From NCBI RefSeq assembly GCF_030272615.1, contig NC_081405.1:652878920-652942919 (forward strand): a DNA stretch of 64,000 nucleotides, written 5' to 3'. The notes under the pieces are model-generated. The model was not told the origin of the DNA and did not search any database. It saw nothing but the letters and a program-made list of their open reading frames with translations. The stretch's first letter is position 1, and each line of letters begins with the position of its first letter. Source of the DNA: Cryptomeria japonica. Lineage: Eukaryota; Streptophyta; Pinopsida; Cupressales; Cupressaceae. Below are positions 57,321 through 64,000 of this stretch, in pieces. Position numbers and translations under genes: made by a program.

Positions 57321-58780
57321 TTGATAGTGATGAATAGGTTCATCTTTCGATGGAGGAAAATTCAAAGGACTAGGGCGGATTTGTGATATTTGGTCTCAAA
57401 AAATCAAGACAAACTTTTGGAAACAGGTTCCGAATCTATTCTTTTTCCTAGATTCTAGTCTATGACTCCTTGGGACATCTACAGCAGTCTATTTTCAACA
57501 AAAAACTTCAACTATTCATTGTTTTGCCCTAATTTCACAATAATTAAAATATTGATTTAGAAAGAAGATAAACAAACCAATGAATCTAATAAAAATCTCA
57601 ACCCTTATTTGGATTTTGTCTGGATCTATTGGATTCACCCTTCTTTCAATGTATACATATAAATATATGATATATACATGTGTATATATATACATATATA
57701 TACACTTACAGACATATATGCATATACATATAGGGTATGCGTAGGATCATGGTGGGTGAAAACAATCCTTTAAGTGAAAATGAAATTTTAGAAAAACAGA
57801 GTTATGCAACTTGACATGAATAAGTGATGAACATTCTTTTAAAAATATTTAAGAAGAGAATCTATAGCAAATTGAATGTAGTTTCTAAGATACTAGTTGT
57901 TTTTTGAAAAAAAAAATCCTATTTGATGAAAATTTGAAATTTCAATGCAGTAGTACTTAAATTTTAGGAAAAAGATAATAAGTAGGTGTATGTCTGACCA
58001 TCCTAACTGCAATCAAATCATAATTAATTTTTATAACATTTTTAATATAAGTAGTAGACTCATTTCTGGATGTAACATATTTTTTTGTAATTTTTTTAAG
58101 TAAATAATTAATTATGAGTTTTTTACTACAAATTTTTAGAAATTCAAAAACTTGTACATCTGACCACGTTAACTTGGTCTAAAATTTATGAAATCCAATT
58201 TATTTTTAATCTTTTTGTAGATGAAGCATAGAATATGATGCATGTTTTGGATTCAAAAAATGTGATATCGTTTGAAAGTTATGGGTGTTTTTCAATCAAC
58301 TTATCAATCAGGACTTTAGTGAGAATTCAATTTGAAAATAAATAATAATTAATTTTTAAAGTCAAAATAAGGCAAACCTTATGTTGTAGGAAAGCTGAGA
58401 GTGTCCTTAAAAATCCCTTTTCATTTTATCAATTTCGGCTAAAAAAAAAGTCGTTAGCCACCAAGGCAAAGTCTAAAAAAATAAGGAATACTCAAAAACA
58501 TGTTTTTTGTTGTTGACTTTCTAGGCTTGGTATTTCTTAGCCAAATCCCAAAGAAATCCTGAGCCAAATACCAAGATTTAAAATTTTTGTTAGACAAATC
58601 GGATATCCAATTTGTATAATTTTTTATTATGAATAAAATTAATAATATTTTGTATGTTATTATATATTAATATTTTAATATATTAATACTATAATATATA
58701 AATCTATATATAAAAATATATTATTAATATTTTGATAATAAAAGATATCAGATATTAGATAATATCTTATATCCATTACT
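57321..58780. other. AT-rich sequence with no recognised gene
   Basis: Contains a TA/CATA microsatellite (about 57650-57735) and long A/T runs (for example 58600-58740). No coding frame above 60 codons and no repeat boundary could be supported. Confidence 0.5.
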
Positions 58781-58793
58781 TTTTTTAGGATAG

Positions 58794-58798
<5 letters not shown>

Positions 58799-58879
<81 letters not shown>
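58799..58879. repeat. (AG)n microsatellite
   Basis: About 40 uninterrupted AG units, followed by 230 bases of broken purine-rich gagagag blocks up to about 59115. Two long minus-strand frames here (poly Ser-Leu) are products of the repeat. Confidence 0.97.
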
Positions 58880-58882
<3 letters not shown>

Positions 58883-59116
58883 TTGGCAAGGGATAAGGGA
58901 AAAGTGATCTAGATAGGGAGAGAGGGGGAAATGGTAAGGCAAAGGGATAGATAGGGAGAGAAGGGTAAAGGGTTTTAGAGAGAGATGGGGGGAGAGGGAG
59001 AGAAATATCGGATACCTTGTTTAGCATAGGGAGAGAGAGAGAGGGTTGGGGAGATAAGGGGAGAGAGAGAGAGAGAGAGTAATTAGGCATAGGGAGAGGG
59101 AGAGAGAGAGAGAGTC

Positions 59117-61649
59117 TTGGGGGGAATGAGATTATAGATGTCCGAAGGGGTCATATGGTGTCCTAAGGGATCATATGGTGTCATTAAGTGTCATGTGGGG
59201 TCCTAAGGGGCCACGCATGTGTTAGAAGACCATATGACTCCTTAGGACACCATACAAACCATTAGGACATCATATTGTTGTTAGGTGTCATATGGTGTCG
59301 TAAGGGGTCACAAGGTGTTCTAAGGGGTCACATGGTGTCATTAGGTGTCATATGGGGTCATAAGGGGCAACACATGTGTTAGAACACCATATGACCCCTT
59401 AGGACACCATATAGACATTATATGGCCCAAAGGGGTAATATGGTGTCCTAAGGGGCCATATGGTGTCCTAAGGGGTGATGCGATGTCGTTAGGGGTCATA
59501 TGATGTCCTAAGAGCCCACATAAATATTAGAACAACATATGACCCCTAAGGACACCATATGACCCCTTAGGACACCATATGACCCATTTGGACATCATAT
59601 TGTCCTAAGGGGTCATATGGTGTCATAAGGGGTCATGTCATGTACTAGGATGTTAAAAGGGGTCATATGGTGTTCTAAGGGGTCATACGGTGTCATAAGG
59701 GGTCATATGGATTCTTAAGGGCCCACACAAGTGTTAGAACACCATATGACCCCTTAGGACACCATATGATCCATTAGGACATCATATTGTCCTAAGGGGT
59801 CATATGGTGTCATAAGGAGTCATGTTGTGTACTAGGATGTTAAAAGGGGTCATATAGTGTCATGAGGGGTCATACACTATCGTTAGGGGTCATACGATGT
59901 CATTAGGGGTCATATGGTGTCCTAAGGGCCCACACATGTGTTAGAACACCATATGACCCCTTAGGACACCATATGACCCATTAGGACATCATATTGTCAT
60001 AAGGGGTCATGTCATGTACTAGAATGTTAAAAGGGGTCATATGGTGTCTTAAGGGGTCATATGGTGTCCTAAGGGCCCACACATGTGTTAGAACACTATA
60101 TGACCCCTTAGGACACCATATGACCCATTAAAATGTCATATTGTCCTAAGGGGTCATGTTGTGTAGTAGGATGTTAAAAGGGGTCATATGATGCCCTAAG
60201 GGGTCATACAATGTCATTAGGGGTCATATGGTGTTCTAAGGGGTCACATGGTGTCGTTAGGGGTCACATGGTGTCCTAAGGGACCACACATATGTTAGAA
60301 CACCATACGACCCCTTACAACACCATATGACCCCTTATGACCCCATATGACACATAAGGACATCATATTGTCCTAAGGGGTCATATGGTGTCATAAGGGG
60401 TCATGTCATGTACTAGGATGTTAAAAAAGGGTCATATGGTGTCCTAAGGGGTCATATGATGTCGTTAGGGATCATATGGTGTCCTAATGGTCCACACATG
60501 TGTTAGAACACCATATGACCCCTTACGACACAATATGACTCCTTAGGACACTAAATATCCCATTAGGACATCATATTGTCCTAAGGGGTCGTATGGTGTC
60601 ATAAGGGGTCATGTCGTGTACTAGGATGTTAAAAGCGATCATACAGTGTCATAAGGGGTCATATGGTGTCCTAAGGGCCCACACATGTGTTAGAACACCA
60701 TATGACCACTTAGGACACCATATGACCCATTAGGACATCATATTGTCCTAAGCGGTCATATGGTGCCATAAGGGGTCATGTCATGTACTAGGATGTTAAA
60801 AGGGGTCATATGGTTTCTTAAGGAGTCATACAGTTCCATTAAGGGTCATATGTTGTCCTAAGGGCCCACATGCATTAGAACACCATATGGTGTCATAAGG
60901 GGTCATGTCATGTACTAGGATGTTAAAAGGGCCATATGGTGTCCTAAGGGGTCATACGGTGTTATAAGGGGTCATATGGTGTCCTAAGGGCCCACACATG
61001 TGTTAGAACACCATATGACCCCTTAGGACACCATATGACCCATTATGACATCATATTGTCCTAAGGGGTCATATGGTGTCATAAGGGGTCATGTCGTGTA
61101 CTAGGATGTTAAAAGGGGCCATATGGTGTCCTAAGGTGTCATACAATGTCATTAGGGATCATATGGTGTCCTAAGGGCCCACACATGTGTTAGAACACCA
61201 TATGACCCCTTAGGACACCATATGACCCCTTAGAACACCATATGATCCATTAGGACATCATATTGTCGTAAGGGGTTATATGGTGTCATGAGGGGTCATG
61301 TCGTGTACTAGGATGTTAAAAGGGGTCATATGGTGTCCTAAGGGCCCACACGTGTTAGAACACCATATGACCCCTTAGGACACCATATGACCCTTTAGGA
61401 CATCATATTGTCCTAAGGGGTCATATGGTGTGATAAGTGGTCATGTCGTGTAGTAGGATATTAAAAGGACTCATATGGTGTTCCAAGGGGTCATACGGTG
61501 TCGTTAGGTGTCATATGGTGTCCTAAGGGCCTAGACATGTGTTAGAGCACCATACGACCCCTTACGACACCATATGACCCCTTAGGACACCATATGATCC
61601 ATTAGGACATTATATTATCCTAAGGGGTCATATGGTGTCATAAGGGGTC
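59117..61649. repeat. Satellite of 20-bp modules in both orientations
   Basis: The whole block is made of variants of tcatatggtgtcctaagggg (20 bp) and its reverse complement. Blocks of direct copies turn into inverted copies through a linker cccacacatgtgttagaaca and return through a run ending catcatattgtcctaagggg. A marker, actaggatgttaaaa, recurs at about 59644, 59831, 60018, 60164, 60412, 60620, 60787, 60914, 61100, 61308 and 61452. No gene is present. The module contains two palindromes, catatg and cctaagg. Hairpins with 15-bp arms form around each cacatgtg linker. Confidence 0.93.
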
Positions 61650-61951
61650 TGTAGTCACATAAATCTGACCACTTAATTAAATGAATACTTAGTATTTATT
61701 TGATTATTTAACCATCAATTAATAATTAATTAAATTAATATTTAATTAATTCATCTTAACCCTATTCTCCTATTAATTAAATAAATTATTCAATTTATTT
61801 GATTTAATTCACTTAACCAAATTCAGACCATTAATTAAATAAATAAATCATATTTATTTAATTAAATCTCCTCTCACATTTAAATAAATTAATATTTATT
61901 TAAATCCCCCAAAATCCCACCTCTCACATTTAAATAAATAAATCATTTATT

Positions 61952-62109
61952 TAAATCACCTTTATCCTCCACCCACTTGTATTTTCCTACAAAAGCAAGT
62001 TGCACAATTATTTTAAATAAATAATTTATTTAAATCACCTTTATCCTCCACCCACTTGTATTTTCCTACAAAAGCAAGTTGCACAACTATTTTAAATAAA
62101 TTATTTATT
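61952..62109. repeat. 79-bp tandem duplication inside the solo LTR
   Basis: Two copies starting taaatcacctttatcctcc at 61952 and 62031, nearly identical. Confidence 0.9.
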
Positions 62110-62544
62110 TAAAATCTTATTTATCCTCACCCACTTGAAACCTTTAATGGTTTCCCTTAAAGTATTCAAACTTGATGGCTTTAAAGTCTTCAAACTTGAT
62201 GGCTTCCTTCTATAGTCTTCTTAAGACTTTAATGGTTTTCCTTAAAGTCTTCAAGCCTTTAATGGTTCCCCTCAAAGTCTTCAAGCATTTTAATGCTTTA
62301 TCTTCCTTTTTCTCATTTAAATAAATTAATATTTATTTGAATATTTATTCAAATACAACTTGCACACATTTATTGAAATAAATGAATTTTTATTTTAATA
62401 AAATCCTATTTTCCCTCACCCACCAAATCCACTTGCAAAATCTAATCCCCTTCTAGATTCTTCTAACCCCTTCCTAATTAACTTAATCCATCCCCTAATT
62501 ATTGTCACATTCCTAAGCAAAATGGAGTCACTTCTCAAAACCTA

Positions 62545-62700
62545 AAAGTCTTTGATAACCATTAAAGGCTTTCAACCTTCAACCACTAAATGTCTCAAAG
62601 TCTTGGATAACCTTTGAAAGCTTCCAACCTTCAACCACTAAATGGCTCAAAGTCTTTGATAACCATTGAAAGCTTTCAACCTTCAACCACTTAATCCCCA
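62545..62700. repeat. 52-bp tandem repeat, three copies, inside the solo LTR
   Basis: Units start aaagtctttgataacc at 62545, 62597 and 62649, with a few base changes each. They lie upstream of the TATA box, where LTR enhancer repeats are often found. Confidence 0.88.
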
Positions 62701-63087
62701 AAGTCTCCAATAACCATTAATGGTTACCTCAAACCCTCCCACATGGTTAAAACATTTGTTTTGACTCAACCTCTACCCAACCCAAAGGTCTCATCAAGCC
62801 TTTAATGCTTTGACCATGATTATCTCTTAATCATTTGCACAAAGGTTTATCCTTGGATTAACTCTTAAATCCAATGGGTAATCTTAATTTAGACTTGACC
62901 CTTACCTTCTAGATAACCATGAGGTCTTCTCAGGCCTTTAATGCCTCCAACCTCTTCTCTCAACCCAATCCTATGTTGACACTTGTCACCATTTTATTGG
63001 TGCCAATTGTGCACATGGATCCCCAACTTTCAAACTTGGCCCTTGATTAAACCATTCAATCTTAACCCTTCATTTCCCCATTTCTTC

Positions 63088-63095
63088 TATAAATA
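63088..63095 (+). promoter_or_regulatory. TATA box of the solo LTR
   Basis: tataaata in a good plant TATA context, about 410 bp from the LTR end. It could still drive transcription rightward into the remaining satellite. Confidence 0.6.
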
Positions 63096-63506
63096 GAACC
63101 CTTCTCCTCAAGCAAAAGGAAACATTTTAGAGTATTGTTGTTATACTGGCATTAGCATAGAGCTTTTTCATAGCATCACTATCTACTCTTGCATAGTATT
63201 TGCTTATCATATTCAACCATCTTGAATCTCCATATGGCATCCATGGCTAGTGCTAAAAGCTGAGAGCTACACTCATTTGGGACTTGGAGAGGAGAGAAAC
63301 AAGGGAGAAGCATCAAAAGGCATCATGGAAGCATCTTAGGGAGGCTCTTCTCCTTTCTTTTATTTTGTTAAACTTCTTTCATGCTTTTTAAAATCTCTCT
63401 TGATATGTTTGGAATGGTTTTTAGTTCTTTGTTTTGTTTTTATGGTTGAAACTAACTTATTAACATTGAACTTTGTTGTTGCCTTGTCCCCATTTCCATG
63501 ACATCA

Positions 63507-63664
63507 GGGTCATATCGTGTGCTAGGATGTTTAAAGGGTTCACATGGTCTCCTAAGGGGTCATATAGTGTCATTAGGGGTCATATGGCATCCTAAGGGCC
63601 CACATATGTGTTAGAACACGATATGACCCCTTACAACACCATTTGACCCATTAGGACATCATAC
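63507..63664. repeat. Satellite, right remnant
   Basis: After the solo LTR the same modules resume (gtgctaggatgtttaaag, cctaaggggtcatata, the acatatgtg linker, inverted copies). They end at about 63664, so the original array spanned the insertion point and was about 2.7 kb. Confidence 0.92.
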
Positions 63665-64000
63665 TCAAAGAGTGAATAACTAATATAGTATGTGACATTG
63701 CCACGACAATAATATATGGATGTTGTACTAGAGGTGGGGGATCAATGGGAGGAGGGGGAACATATGGGCCTTGTAATACTATAACCGTCCCAAGTCTATC
63801 TTGAGGCATATCTAAACCCATACCCTGGAAAGGCTTGATGTCAAAGTAGTTTACATGGTTGCCCAAAACAAACTCACCATACAATTTTTTGATGAAATAA
63901 AATGGGATATCAAGATTGTTGTTGGGTGGTCTATAGAAAGCCTTCCACCAACGATCCCAAAAGTTATTTACAATATCTTCATTTTGACACCGTTTGATGG
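63651..64000 (-). CDS. Unidentified reading frame, open to the right edge
   Basis: The minus-strand frame is open from the edge to a stop at 63651, at least 115 codons. Visible are DIVNNFWDRWWKAFYRP, NNNLDIPFYFIKKLYGEFVL, DIKPFQGMGLDMPQDRLGTV and a proline-rich PPPPIDPPPL stretch. An internal ATG at 63884 would give 77 codons, but the upstream open sequence looks protein-like, so the start is probably outside the window. The last codons run into the satellite, so the C-terminus is probably truncated. I do not recognise the family; given the context it may be part of another retroelement. Confidence 0.4.
   Translation of the reverse strand, partial: IKRCQNEDIVNNFWDRWWKAFYRPPNNNLDIPFYFIKKLYGEFVLGNHVNYFDIKPFQGMGLDMPQDRLGTVIVLQGPYVPPPPIDPPPLVQHPYIIVVAMSHTILVIHSLSMMS

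Larger units (their letters stand above)
61650..63506 (+). mobile_element. Solo LTR, 1857 bp, inserted in the satellite
   Basis: Starts TGTAGTCACATAAATC, ends CATGACATCA, and is flanked by the 5-bp duplication gggtc (61645-61649 and 63507-63511) within satellite modules. No internal region or second LTR is present, so this is a solo LTR, the usual product of recombination between two LTRs. A TATA box, tataaata (63088-63095), in the context cttctataaatagaaccc marks plus orientation. It contains tandem repeats of 79 bp (61952-62109) and 52 bp (62545-62700). Length and AT-rich start suggest a Gypsy-type element. Confidence 0.88.

Noticed and set aside
58748-59090. Two minus-strand frames rich in Ser-Leu
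   Set aside because: They are translations of the (AG)n microsatellite.
59117-61649. Regular short repeats resembling a CRISPR array
   Set aside because: No unique spacers, both orientations present, plant context, no cas genes; it is a satellite.

Overview
This window looks like intergenic DNA from a large, repeat-rich plant nuclear genome. The dense nesting of 1 to 2 kb LTRs, initiator-methionine-tRNA primer sites, many old broken copies and the absence of any recognisable host gene fit a gymnosperm such as a conifer best. That is an inference from style, not a species identification. I see no rRNA, tRNA, CRISPR array or bacterial-type gene. All boundaries were read by eye from the sequence.

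Layout. The left edge (1-6558) holds the 5' LTR of a minus-strand Copia element (E1) that runs off the window. Its LTR is split by a complete 4.9 kb plus-strand element (E2, 1043-5955) with 451-bp LTRs, a cattt target duplication and only gag-protease coding. A 1.85 kb dispersed repeat (R1, copy a, 6559-8405) follows. Next come two related full-length Copia elements: E3 (plus, 9389-15992, duplication catga) and E4 (minus, 16206-24056, duplication atgcc). Decayed sequence (24077-29499) carries weak minus-strand ORFs and an unrecognised plus-strand pseudogene. E5 (minus, 29500-39085, duplication attgg) is an LTR element without visible pol. It carries a coiled-coil plus multi-zinc-knuckle Gag segment and a large unrecognised ORF, itself broken by a 1.65 kb insertion. 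Then come remnants of Ty3/Gypsy-like gag on both strands (40440-43513). R1 copy b (45717-55075) is split by a third Copia element of the E3/E4 family (E6, minus, 46066-53699, duplication ttttg).

The right part (55076-64000) has two LTR-like ends facing away from each other around an AT-rich hairpin, a 39-bp tandem repeat, a long (AG)n tract, and a 2.5 kb satellite built of 20-bp modules in both orientations. A 1857-bp solo LTR (duplication gggtc) interrupts the satellite. An unidentified minus-strand reading frame runs off the right edge.

How the parts work together. The coding sequences serve retrotransposition: Gag forms particles, protease cuts the polyprotein, integrase inserts the cDNA, and reverse transcriptase and RNase H copy RNA from the tRNA primer site and polypurine tract. 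Every copy with pol is broken by stops, frameshifts, a deletion or lost integrase catalytic residues. E2 and E5 lack pol and would have depended on enzymes supplied by other elements. The clean target duplications give an insertion order: R1, E1 and the decayed middle sequence are hosts; E3, E4, E5 and E6 landed in them; E2 landed in E1.
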